A DNA stretch of 64,000 nucleotides, from positions 1,802,501 to 1,866,500 of the forward strand of contig CALZFC010000005.1 of the NCBI GenBank assembly GCA_945643635.1, written 5' to 3'. This document shows, piece by piece, positions 38,101 to 50,100 of this stretch (positions are counted from its first letter, which is position 1; each line of letters starts with the position of its first letter). The stretch is from Allodiplogaster sudhausi (taxonomy: Eukaryota; Nematoda; Chromadorea; Rhabditida; Diplogasteridae). The notes beneath the pieces are model-generated. The model worked only from the letters and a program-made list of their open reading frames with translations, did not search any database and had not been told where the DNA came from. The translations under genes and the position numbers were made by a program.

Positions 38101-41100
38101 GCAAGCAGAGGGCAAAAAGCGGAGTTTCTTGCCTCGTCTGCCTTGGCGGAGAGAGAGCGGCCGGCCTCGTCGATTGATTCTGCTGCTCCGTCTGCCACCT
38201 TCGCTGCTTCATTGCCGACCTCCTTCACTGCCTATAATTTTCAAGCAACAATTCATAACGTGAGCCGATTTCCAATTTGCAACTTAAGTTTATTGTGACT
38301 TTACTTCACATTGGATTTCGAATTTGTGACTAAAGATGTTAACAACTGTATTTACCTCACTGATCTGCGCGCCGGCGTCCTTGACAGCGCTTGCGAGGTC
38401 CTCTCCGGCACCGGCGACCTTTTCGGCAACTTCATCGGTGGCCTTTCCAGCGTCGGCCGCCGTCTGCTCGACTGCCTCGCCAGCGCCTTTCACGTCTTCG
38501 ACGGCGCTCTCTACTATTCCGGTTGCCTTCTCACCAACATCGCCCGCCGCTTCCTTGGCGCCTTCAACCGCTCCGTCGCCGATCTCCTTCGCTTTCTCCG
38601 TCGCTCCAGCTGCGCTTTCGGCGACTGCAGATGCAGCGTCTTTTGATGCTTCCACCACTCCCTCCTTGACCGAACTTGCTGCGCTTTCAATAGATTCTGC
38701 GGCATCTTTGCTTGCTTCGCTTGCAGTCTCTCCCAGCGCAGCTCCGGCCTTCTTCACCCCTTCAGCAGCCTCTTCTCCAGCATTCTTGACGGCACCCGCC
38801 GCTTCTTGCGCAGCACTTGTTACCGCTTCTCCAACCGATGCAGCTGCTTCTTTGACTCCGTCGACGGCTCCTTCTATGAGTTCCTTGGTTTTCTCCGCAG
38901 CAGATTCGGCTCCTTCTGCAACGGCCGATTCAGCATTCTTTACACCCTCTACAGCTCCTTCGACTGCTCCTTCCGTGGCCTCCTTGATAGAGCCTGCAGC
39001 AGATTCGGCTCCCTCAGCAACGGCAGCTCCAGCGTTCTTGACTCCATCAACTGCTCCTTGTTCAAGTTCAGTTGCCTTCACCGCAGCAGATTCGGCTCCC
39101 TCAGCAACGGCAGCTCCAGCGTTCTTGACTCCATCAACTGCTTCTTGTCCAAGTTCAGTTGCCTTCTCCGCAGCAGATTCGGCTCCTTCAGCAACGGCAG
39201 CTCCGGCATTCTTGACACCCTCTACAGCTCCTTCGACTGCTCCTTCCGTGGCCTCCTTGATAGAGCCTGCAGCAGATTCGGCTCCCTCAGCAACGGCAGC
39301 TCCAGCGTTCTTGACTCCATCAACTGCTTCTTGTCCAAGTTCAGTTGCCTTCTCCGCAGCAGATTCGGCTCCTTCAGCAACGGCAGCTCCGGCATTCTTG
39401 ACACCCTCAACAGCTCCTTCGACTGCTCCTTCCGTGGACTCCTTGATAGAGCCTGCAGCAGATTCGGCTCCCTCAGCAACGGCAGCTCCAGCGTTCTTGA
39501 CTCCATCAACTGCTTCTTGTCCAAGTTCAGTTGCCTTCTCCGCAGCAGATTCGGCTCCTTCAGCAACGGCAGCTCCGGCATTCTTGACACCCTCAACAGC
39601 TCCTTCGACTGCTCCTTCCGTGGCCTCCTTGATAGAGCCTGCAGCAGATTCGGCTCCCTCAGCAACGGCAGCTCCAGCGTTCTTGACTCCATCAACTGCT
39701 CCTTGTCCAAGTTCAGTTGCCTTCTCCGCAGCAGATTCGGCTCCTTCAGCTACGGCAGCTCCGGCATTCTTGACACCCTCAACAGCTCCTTCGACTGCTC
39801 CTTCCGTGGCCTCCTTGATAGAGCCTGCAGCAGATTCGGCTCCCTCAGCAACGGCAGCTCCAGCGTTCTTGACTCCATCAACTGCTCCTTGTCCAAGTTC
39901 AGTTGCCTTCTCCGCAGCAGATTCGACTCCTTCAGCAACGGCAGCTCCGGCATTCTTGACACCCTCAACAGCTCCTTCGACTGCTCCTTCCGTGGCCTCC
40001 TTGATAGAGCCTGCAGCAGATTCGGCTCCCTCAGCAACGGCAGCTCCAGCGTTCTTGACTCCATCAACTGCTTCTTGTACAAGTTCAGTTGCCTTCTCCG
40101 CAGCAGATTCGGCTCCTTCAGCAACGGCAGCTCCGGCATTCTTGACACCCTCTACAGCTCCTTCGACTGCTCCTTCCGTGGACTCCTTGATAGAGCCTGC
40201 AGCAGATTCGGCTCCCTCAGCAACGGCAGCTCCAGCGTTCTTGACTCCATCAACTGCTCCTTGTCCAAGTTCAGTTGCCTTCTCCGCAGCAGATTCGGCT
40301 CCTTCAGCTACGGCAGCCCCGGCATTCTTGACACCCTCAACAGCTCCTTCGACTGCTCCTTCCCTGGCCTCCTTGATAGAGCCTGCAGCAGATTCGGCTC
40401 CCTCAGCAACGGCAGCTCCAGCGTTCTTGACTCCATCAACTGCTCCTTGTCCAAGTTCAGTTGCCTTCTCCGCAGCAGATTCGACTCCTTCAGCAACGGC
40501 AGCTCCGGCATTCTTGACACCCTCAACAGCTCCTTCGACTGCTCCTTCCGTGGCCTCCTTGATAGAGCCTGCAGCAGATTCGGCTCCCTCAGCAACGGCA
40601 GCTCCAGCATTCTTGACTCCATCAACTGCTCCTTGTCCAAGTTCAGTTGCCTTCTCCGCAGCAGATTCGGCTCCTTCAGCAACGGCAGCTCCAGCGTTCT
40701 TGACTCCATCAACTGCTCCTAGTCCAAGTTCAGTTGCCTTCTCAGCAGCAGATTCGACTCCTTCAGCAACGGCAGCTCCGGCATTCTTGACACCCTCAAC
40801 AGCTCCTTCGACTGCTCCTTCCGGGGCCTCCTTGATAGAGCCTGCAGCAGATTCGGCTCCTTCAGCAACGGCAGCTCCAGCGTTCTTGACTCCATCAACT
40901 GCTCCTTGTCCAAGTTCAGTTGTCTTATCCGCAGCAGATTCAGCTCCTTCAGCGATGGCAGCTCCGGCATTCTTGACACCCTCTACAGCTCCTTCGACTG
41001 CTCCTTCCGTGGCCTCCTTGATAGAGCCTGCAGTGGATTCCGCTCCCTCGGCAACAGCTTCTCCTACATTCTTGACTCCCTCAACAGTTCCTGCCGCTGC

Positions 41101-44100
41101 TTCCTTGACTGCTCCGGCAGCTTCTTCAGCTCCTTCCTTGAATCCGGCAGCTGCATATCCAACGGCTCCGCTTGCGCTCTTCCCGAGCTCCTTTGCCTTC
41201 ATGCCTGACTCTCCAATGGCCTTGCCTATATCCTCTGCGCTCTTGCCAATGCTTTCGGCGGCATTATCGATACTCTCGCTAAGTCCTTGTTTGTCCTCGA
41301 ACGACATATTCTCTACTGGGCGGGTCGTCGTCACCATGAAGGCCGGTCCCTCTTCCTTTTCCTCCTTGTCGAGTGGCATTGTCCTGAATGATGATTCTTC
41401 GGCTTCACCTTCCTTCTCAGCAGATTCCGTCGTTGCTTCTTCGGAGGTGTCCGTAGAAAAGGCCGTCTCAGGCATTGCAGGCTTCGCTTCCTTGCTTTGA
41501 CCTCCTTGTTCACCGAGAGGCGGGTGTCCTTCCTCGAGCTTGATTTTGGCTTCTCCATCAAAAATAACAGCACCCGGCAAGTGCTCAAGGTCGCTTTCAA
41601 TCGGAATCTCCACTGCTTTTCCTCTTCCTGGTAACGAAAGTTTGGCCAAGTCTACAGGCTTTCTTTCCTCATCACCTGCTGGCTTTGCTTCTTCTGTAGC
41701 ATTAGTTGTAGTCTCGTCTCCCACGGTTTTGTGAAATTCAGCAATTGCTTCGGCACCCTCAGAATCAGCTGCTTCGGCGGTTTTTGGCTTATTTTCTTCC
41801 TCACTTTCGGGCTGTGCGCCTTCCGTTAATGGTTGTATTGCGGGCGTAAACGCTTCTTTTCCCTCGGCCTTTTCTCCTTCAGCTGCTACAGGTGTCGCTT
41901 CTACTTCAGGCTGGGCTCCTTCAGCTGAGGCAGGGGTAGTTGCCTCTTCTCCTTCAGGCTGGGCTCCTTCAGCTGAGGCAGGGGTAGTTGCCTCTTCTCC
42001 TTCTGGCTGGGCTCCTTCAGCTGAGGCAGGGGTAATTGCCTCTTCTCCTTCAGGCTGGGCTCCTTCAGCTGAGGCAGGGGTAGTTGCTTCTTCTCCTTCA
42101 GGCTGGGCTCCTTCAGCTGCGGCAGGGGTAGTTGACTCTTCTCCTTCAGGCTGGGCTCCTTCAGCTGAGGCAGGGGTAGTTGCCTCTTCTCCTTCTGGCT
42201 GGGCTCCTTCAGCAGAGGCAGGGGTAGTTGCCTCTTCTCCTTCTGGCTGGGCTCCTTCAGCTGAGGCAGGGGTAGTTGCCTCTTCTCCTTCAGGCTGGGC
42301 TCCTTCAGCTGCGGCAGGGGTAGTTGCCTCTTCTCCTTCAGGCTGGGCTCCTTCAGCCGCGGCTGGGGTAGTTGCCGCTTCTCCTTCAGCCTGGGCTCCT
42401 TCAGCTGCGGCAGGGGTAGTTGACTCTTCTCCTTCAGGCTGGGCTCCTTCAGCTGAGGCAGGGGTAGTTGCTTCTTCTCCTTCAGGCTGGGCTCCTTCAG
42501 CTGCGGCAGGGGTAGTTGACTCTTCTCCTTCAGGCTGGGCTCCTTCAGCAGAGGCAGGGGTAGTTGCCTCTTCTCCTTCAGGCTGGGCTCCTTCAGCTGC
42601 GGCAGGGGTAGTTGCCTCTTCTCCTTCAGGCTGGGCTCCTTCAGCCGCGGCTGGGGTAGTTGCCGCTTCTCCTTCAGCCTGGGCTCCTTCAGCTGCGGCC
42701 GGGGTAGTTGCTTCTTCTGCCTTTTCAGCTCCTGCTGCGGTTGCACCTTCCTCACCCGAAGGTTGTTGATCTGTACTGAATTCTTCCTCAGGCTTCTCTT
42801 CTTTGCCTACTGATTCGCTAGTGGCGGCCGCTCCCTGTTCTGGTGTGATTGTCCCTGCTGCAACTTCGCCGATCCGTTTTGACTCAGCTACTTCTTCATT
42901 CGCAGTTGGTGGTGCGGCTCCTTGTTCTGGAGCTTTTGCAGCCTCGTAGGTACGTTCTGGCTCCGGAGCAGTGGAAATGGCACCTGCACCTGCCGGCTTC
43001 TCCGCCTCCTTGCCAGGTGCTCCTTCTGTTGCACTCTCAGCGGGCACTTTCTCAGTTGGCGCAGGTTCAGTAGCAGTCTCAGGTGCAGCAGGTTCAGTCG
43101 CAGTAGATGTTTCTTCCTCGGCGGAAGACTGTTCCGTCGCTGGCTTTGAAGTTCCTTCGGCAGATCCCTCTGTATCTCCTGCGGTACCTTCTTCTGTTGG
43201 TGGCGGAGTTATGCTGCCGGCCTGTGCCTCTCCGGCGCCTTCAGGCTTATGCTCATCTCCTTCTGCTGAGGTTGCCTCTCTAGATTCGCCGAATGCTGCG
43301 GTAGTCTGCTCCTCCGCTGCTGCCGGAGGACTAGTGACCGCTCCGTCAGGAGTCTCCTTTCCTGACTCATCCTGTTTCGCTGCTTCTACGGTTGGCGGTG
43401 GCGCCTCGGTGGTCTCATAGTCATCGTGTGCTGCAGTTGCGGTTACGGGTGCCTCACTGGCCGATGGTGCCTCAGTTGTCTCGTATTTTCCAGCGAACGA
43501 AGGTCGGTCAGTGGACGAGGCTTCTTCTGATTCCATTGGAATACTTTCTCCTCCAGCAAGTGGTTCCTCTTCGACCGGCTCAAATTCCTCGGTGGGTTCA
43601 GCGGGGGTAGTTGCTGCTCCTTCAGGAGTGCCGGTGCTTGTTGGCTCAGAGGTGGCCTCCTCATGCTGCGCGGCCTCGCCCTCCTCTGACTTTACCGATT
43701 CAACTGTCTCGGGGGTAGTCGTCTCTTCCCCTTCTGGTTTTGCAGCCTCTGGTGCCTCCTCGGGCGCTGCTGTTGTCGCTTCGGCCACCTCTTTTCCAGG
43801 TTCTTCAGCGGGAGAAGCCTCCTTGTTCTCATGAGGTGCTGTTGGTGTTGCTTCTGCTGAAGGCTTCTCGGCTACTTCCGCAGCGGGTGCCTCTTCCGAT
43901 GTAGCTGGTGTTTCGGTTGTTGCTTCCTCTTCCGCTGGGGAAGGTTGCTCCGTGGTAGCTTCTACAGCCTCCTCCTCCGCCGCTGGAGTCGTTGCTTCAG
44001 CCTTTTCCTCAGCTTCTGCTTCGGGGGCTTCGGGTGCAGCTTGTGTCGATGCTTCTTCAGTAGCAGCTCCGGCATCCTTTTCTTCACCTGGCGTAGATTG

Positions 44101-47100
44101 TTCTTCAGGTGCGGCAGTTGTGGATGCAACGCCTTCTGAAGTGTAGACTTTTTCAGCTTCTGGAGCAGCTGTCGTTGCCTTCTCTTCTTCTTCACTCTTT
44201 TCTCCTTCCTCGGGTGGCACAGTCGTGGCCGCCGCAGTCACAGCCTCTTCATCACCCGACGTAGTGCTACTGGCTGTCTGGCTCGCTGCTTGATCTTGAG
44301 AGGCAGCGATCCGGACAGGACCGTCTTCGGTGACGATGATGTCGGGAGATGCAACTGAATCGAACCATTTTGTTAATTTCATTCTCATTTTTTTCCTGAA
44401 TAATGAATATGTTTGAAAGACACGAAATTGTATTCCATTATTTGCTTGTTTGTATTTTTCATCCTTGCACAAACGAACCGCATCTAAAGCACTTGAGCAA
44501 CACGTCTTCCATCGCGTCAGTTTTGTTAACCAGTTCTTGATTGCCGCAGACGTCCGTCTTCTCTTCTCCGATGCGGCACTCCGAAGTTCCCGGCGAGTAC
44601 ACGGCCTGCGAGCACGCGCCGCCGAAGCAGATGCGCGCGCAGTCGCTCGCACTGAAAGTTGACAATAATGTCATACTCATTGTCTACCATTTGTTTGTAC
44701 CATTCTAACAGCCGGCAGCTTTTTTAAATGGCAATTTCTTTGAAAATATAGCATAGTTGTTCAGTACCTGCTGACTTTCTTGACTTCAGTTTGCTGGAAG
44801 TTGCTGATATCCGCCTTGTCGTCGACTTGGAAGTTGATGATGCATGCTAAATCGATACGGTTTGAAAAAGGCAAACCGTATCGATTTACTCTCGCAAATG
44901 CCAAGAGTACACTTCAAGTTTTCGGCTGTTTTCGGTTTGGACGTTAACAAAAATCAATGGATTGACAACTATGCAGACAGAACTAAAAGTTGGTGAGACA
45001 TTGAATCAGTAAAATAAAGAAAGGAAAAATTTCAATTAAGGTTATTAGGGAAAAAACATTTTCAACTAAACGACTCTGAATAACTTAAGATATGAAATAA
45101 ATAAATCGGAAATGAGTTTCGAAAATAAGCGTCGACGCACAGACTGAACAGTTTTCTGTGAAACAGAAAGAAAGTTTTGAATAGGTGGACAATATACCTG
45201 GACATTCAACGAGCACGGTTACTTACTAAAAGAACGAAGTCAACATCAGAAAACTGAAAAGAAACGTAAGAATTGCTGGTTAGCGCACGTGTACCTTGAA
45301 TACCTTTTCGTGGAGTCTCCGAGAGTGGAATCACTTTCTTGCCCGAGATTAAATCTTCTGAAAGTTATTGAGGTCAAATGTTATAGTTCAACAGAAGAAT
45401 ATTGGTTAGCATATTTACTCATTTAAAAAATAAGAAAAAGAAAGTGTTCAATCACTCTGAAAATTGTTTGACATTCTCCAAATCTACATTTGTTATAAAA
45501 GAAAACTGATTGCCATAAATTGTCAGTATTTAGTGTGGTAACTTATTGAATTAGTCAAATTTCGCTTTTAAATGGGAGACACTTACGTGTGAAGCACTGA
45601 GCACAAGTAATCGTTGCGGCGACCTCAGAGCTGAACTGCATGATGTAACTGAAAAACAAGCAAGGTATCTTTGAGAGCGAAGTTGTTAAAAAAAAACGTG
45701 TTTCTAGAAATAGAAGTCCAATGGAGAAATCCGATACCTCCTCCCTTCTTTTTACTTACCGCGAGCTGTCGTTTGCAGGACAAGTCTCGTGATCGACAAG
45801 ATCCTCGGTATTCACCGTATATTGGCAACCAAACGTTGAGGGGTCGTAGTAAGCAAACTGAAAAATTTAATTTTGCTTTAATTTGCAATTACCGAATATA
45901 TCTCAGTGAACTTTCAAAAGCGCTTCAATTCTTTGGAATTCTAAGCATATTAAAAATAGCTAAATAAAAGACGAACCCCGCAATTGTTCTCGTAGCAGAG
46001 ACGAGCGCATTCGGCGTGAGTGCTCGCCTTCGTCTGATTGATCAGCAACTGCACCGTGTCGAGATCGATGTCGGTCGAAGCGATGAATCGGACATCACCG
46101 TCGCAGCCTCCAAGAGAATTAACAATTGTTTGGTAGAGTTCGAGGAATTATTAAAACCGACAAAGAGCGAAGTCAATGTTTTCAGGACACCTGTTTTTTT
46201 TTAACTTGCATCTTTTGCAGCAAAACGTGTATGTATGTATATTTTGCAGCAAAACGTGTATGTATGTATATGTATGTATGTATTTAGGTATACGTATGCA
46301 CTGGTAGGTCTAGAAAGAGATTGAGCAGGAACATAACAAAAATAAAAATAAAATAATGTAGTAGAAGGTTATATATAAAGTTCTGCTCACTCCTTGTTGG
46401 GATGCCGGTGGCCGACCACTCTCCAATCTTCTGCGATGGTTCTGCAAAAAAAATTGTCAAGGTTGATCTTTAACGCGTGGTGCGTCAAATCGCGTTAGAT
46501 TTATCATAGCTTATGTAATTTCTATCATATAATGTGCATACCCGTTGATGCTTCAATATCTGCTTGTTCCCCCGCGGAAGGCTGTGCTTCTGAAAAAACA
46601 TTAAATTTTCACTAATCGGAGAAAAGACTCTTGTTGCTTTCACTTAGATTCCTTTCTAGTGCAAACGTTCCCGGTTCACCAGAATGACTCACAAACTTGC
46701 AACTCGCGCGGGTCTAGCGAGGCCAAGGTGAGAGAGGAAAACAAAGAGGAGAGACTGCTCAAGAAAAGGGGTGATGAAGGCATTCCAAGCCAAAAGTACT
46801 TGACATTCCAACTCTACTTTCATTCACAAAATTCGCCGTTGCGGCCATTAAAAGTATGAGGAATGTCAATACGATGCAAGTAAACGATAAAATGTGAGAT
46901 CCATTAATGCATTTTTTTTCTGACAAGCTTTCTTCAAAACAAAACCGAATGTCGGAAAATTTAGCGTACTAAGTGCACATATAAATAGATATGTATAAAT
47001 GAACACAACAAACATCTCTCATCTAATAACCTCCAGATCCCTCTTGGACGCCGCTGCCCTCCTCGCTGACACCCGCGGCCGCGCCGCTTCCTTCGGCGAC

Positions 47101-50100
47101 CTCTCCTGTATTTATACCATATGATTTTATTCAAGAAACACCATTTTATACTGTCTTTGCCATTATAAGTGATAAAGAAGTCATAAATGTTATTTTTAAG
47201 AGAGTTGAGAGAGTTGGTAACCGTCTGTTGTGGTCGATTGCTCTGCTGGTGGCTCAGTCGTAGCTGCAGCGACTTCTCCAGCCCCAGTCGCTGTTTCAGG
47301 ATGTTCTTCTTTTGCCTCTTCAGGCACTGGCGTCGTTGCCTCGCCCTCATATGTTTTCTCCGTGGAAGCAGCCTCTTCACTCGCCGGGGTAGTTGCTCCG
47401 GCTTCGCCTTCCTCCTCACCAGCCGGAGTTGTCGCTGCGGCCTCAACCTCTCCTCCGGTCACTGGCGCAGGCTGTTCAGCGCTTCCTTCGACTCCTTCCT
47501 CTGTAGGAGCAGCCTCATGGATCGGCGTAATGGCATTCATTGCGGCAGGTCCTTCCTCTTCAGCACTCGTCGTTGTAACACCTTCTTCTTCAGCAGGAGT
47601 TTCAGGGGTCGGGCCACCTTCCTCTGTTGCTGGAGCCTCAGACGTCGCACCTTCCTCACCAGTAGTGGATGTGGTTTCCTCAGCGGGGGCAGCGGGAGTA
47701 GTTTCGCCTTCCTCCTCAGCAGGGGCCTCAGTGGATGTGGTTTCCTCGGCGGGGGCAGCGGGAGTAGTTGCGCCTTCCTCCTCAGCTGGGGCCTCAGTGG
47801 ATGTAGTTTCCTCTGAGGGGGCAGCGGGAGTAGTTGCTCCTTCTTCTCCAGTATGCGTTTCAGGAGTGGCACCCTCCTCACCCGCAGAGGTCTTAACTGT
47901 GGTCTTTCCCTCCTCTGCTGCAAGACTCTCAGGTGTGGTGTCTTCCTCACCAACAGGGGTGTCGGGGGCAGGAGCTTCCTCTGTGGCTGAAGTCTCAGGA
48001 GTGGCTGCGGCTTCCTCAACGGCAGGAGCTGCATGGCTGGTTGTATTCTCCTCTTCAGCCGGTGCTTCAGTGGCAGCGCCTTCTTCTTCGATGGGAGTAA
48101 CGGCTGTAATTGCGGCGGGTCCTTCCTGTTCCTCAGGGGTTTCAGTGGTATTGGCTGCTCCCTCTTCTGCCGTTGTGCTTGATGGGGCTTCTTCTGCTGC
48201 TGGAGTTGTCCCCACTTCTTTAGCTTCCGACGCAGCAGTGGGGTTTTCCTTCACTTCGGGTGGTGCACCCATAGCTTCGTATGTCTCAGATTTTGATGCT
48301 TCGTTGCCTTCCGCCGCGGCAGCAGTTGCATTTCCTGCTCCTGCCTCAGCTCCTTCTCCTGGGGCCGCGTTTGTTGCTCCGCTTGCCTCTGAAGGCTTTT
48401 CCGGCGCGCTGGAAGATGTAGTTTCAGCTCCTTCCTCTGCCGAAGGAGTCGTCGCGGCAGCTTCCTCGCCTGCTTCTTCTAGTGCTGGTGTGGATTCGGG
48501 CGTAGCTCCCTCTTCCGTCGCAGGAGTCGTTGTCGGTGCGGCGGCCTCAGCTCCCTTTCCCGGAGCAGGTTCTGCTTGTGGTTGTTCTTCAATGGTTACT
48601 TTGGTGATTGCCTCGGCTGCCTCTGCAGTGGGGGTCGAGGCGGCTTCTCCTTCAGCAGCTTCCTGTCCAGGCGCGGGTGTCGTTTCCACGTCTGATTCAG
48701 TCAGCTTTCCCTCCCCGCCTTCGGAAGGAGCGGTCGTCTCTGCACCATCCTTAGACTCTTCAGCAGTAGGAGTCGTCGCTTCCTCGGCGCCTTCTTTGCC
48801 CTCAGCGTGCTCCGTAGCTGCCTCTGCGGCTTCAGGCGCCGTCGTGGTTGAGTATACTTCCTCGGATTTTCGTTCAGCACCTTCCTCTCCAGCGGTTGCA
48901 TTCGTAGCCCCTTCTTCTTCGATTGGGGTAACGGCGGTGATAGCGGCAGGACCTTCGTTTTCTTCTCCAGCGGGGGTTTCAGCGGCGCCTTGTTCTCCGG
49001 CAGGGGCTTCTGTGGTAGTCGGGCCTTCCTCTCCGGAGGGAGCCTCGGGGGTAGTAGCACCCTTTTCTCCGGCAGGCGCTTCTGTTGTGCCCTCGCCTTC
49101 CTCGACGGCGGGAGCCTCGGGGTGGTAGTACCGTCTTCAACAGGGGCCTCTGAGGTAGCCGCGCCTTCCTCTCTAGCTGGAGCCTCGGGGGTAGTAGCAC
49201 CCTCTTCTCCGCCAGGGGCTTCTGTTGTGCCCTCGCCTTCCTCGACGGCGGGAGCCTCGGGGGTGGTAGTACCGTCTTCAACAGGGGCCTCTGAGGTAGC
49301 CGCGCCTTCCTCTCTAGCTGGAGCCTCGGGGGTAGTGGCACCCCCTTCTCCGACAGGGGCTTCTGTTGTGCCCTCGCCTTCCTCGACGGCGGGAGCCTCG
49401 GGGGTGGTAGTACCTTCTTCAACAGGGGCCTCTGAGGTAGCTGCGCCTTCCTCTCCAGCGGGAGCCTCGGGGGTAGTGGCACCCTCTTCTCCGACAGGGG
49501 CTTCTGTTGTGACCGGGCCTTCCTCTCCGGAGGGAGTCTCAGGGGTGGTAGCAGCCTCCTCTTCACCTGGAGCTTTAGAGCTAGTGGCACCTTGTTCCTC
49601 TCCGGTCGGGGTGACCGCGGTCATAGCCGCAGGGCCTTCCTCCTCGGCTGGCTCCTCAGTCGCTCCGGAGCCTTCTGACGACGGCTCAGCTGCCTCAGTA
49701 ACTGCTTCAGGCGCTTTCGTTGGCTCGTAAGTGGTTTCGCCTCAAATAGGAAAAAATATGATGATGACAGTACAAAAATCTTTATGAATTTAAAGTAAAT
49801 GTACATATGTATTTGAAGAAAAAACATGCGCACCTCCGGTGGTTTTCGCTGGTGGCGTTATGCTTGCTTCTCCAATCGGAAGACTCGTCGTCTCTCCAGC
49901 TCCTGGCAATTCAAATGTTTAGGCAACAAATATGTTGGAATCTAGCAATGGAAAAATTGAATAATTTAGGTTCCTTCATATTTGCTCTGAAATATTTAAG
50001 GGTTTTATTTATAGAAGCAGTACCTTGTCCAGCCGTCGTCTTGACCTCCTCGTCATACGATTCCGCAGTCGCTGCACTAGCAGCCGATTTCTCGGCCTCT

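Larger units (their letters stand above)
38356..44354 (-). other. Giant 5,999-nt exon of the apple-domain gene
   Basis: One uninterrupted exon of 2,000 codons. From its 5' end: [20 protein letters not shown], a roughly 550-residue acidic Thr/Ala/Pro/Glu region, a 16-residue tandem repeat, a unique linker of about 200 residues (includes a hydrophobic-poor stretch with [20 protein letters not shown]), then the 62-residue helix-like repeats and a related degenerate tail ending AGAQISE at the donor. Almost free of Cys. Confidence 0.85.
47222..49740 (-). other. Mucin-like exon A (Thr/Pro/Ala/Glu-rich), contains a 1-nt frame break
   Basis: A 2,519-nt exon, almost free of aromatic residues and Cys, built from [15 protein letters not shown] repeats with a recurring [14 protein letters not shown] motif about every 0.6-0.8 kb. 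Many Thr and Ser next to Pro suggest O-glycosylation. The frame breaks at the short G run 49119-49122 and resumes one frame over. Confidence 0.8.

Noticed and set aside
38336..41500. A 1,054-codon open frame on the + strand opposite the giant exon, and a second one at 38806-40722
   Set aside because: These are shadows. The 186-bp repeat is a multiple of three and poor in stop-generating codons on several frames, so antisense frames stay open. They lack signal, splice or domain evidence and end where the repeats end.
41901..42755. A 284-codon minus-strand frame of [20 protein letters not shown] repeats
   Set aside because: It is the +1 shadow of the 48-bp minisatellite. The true frame continues into unique sequence and apple domains on both sides.
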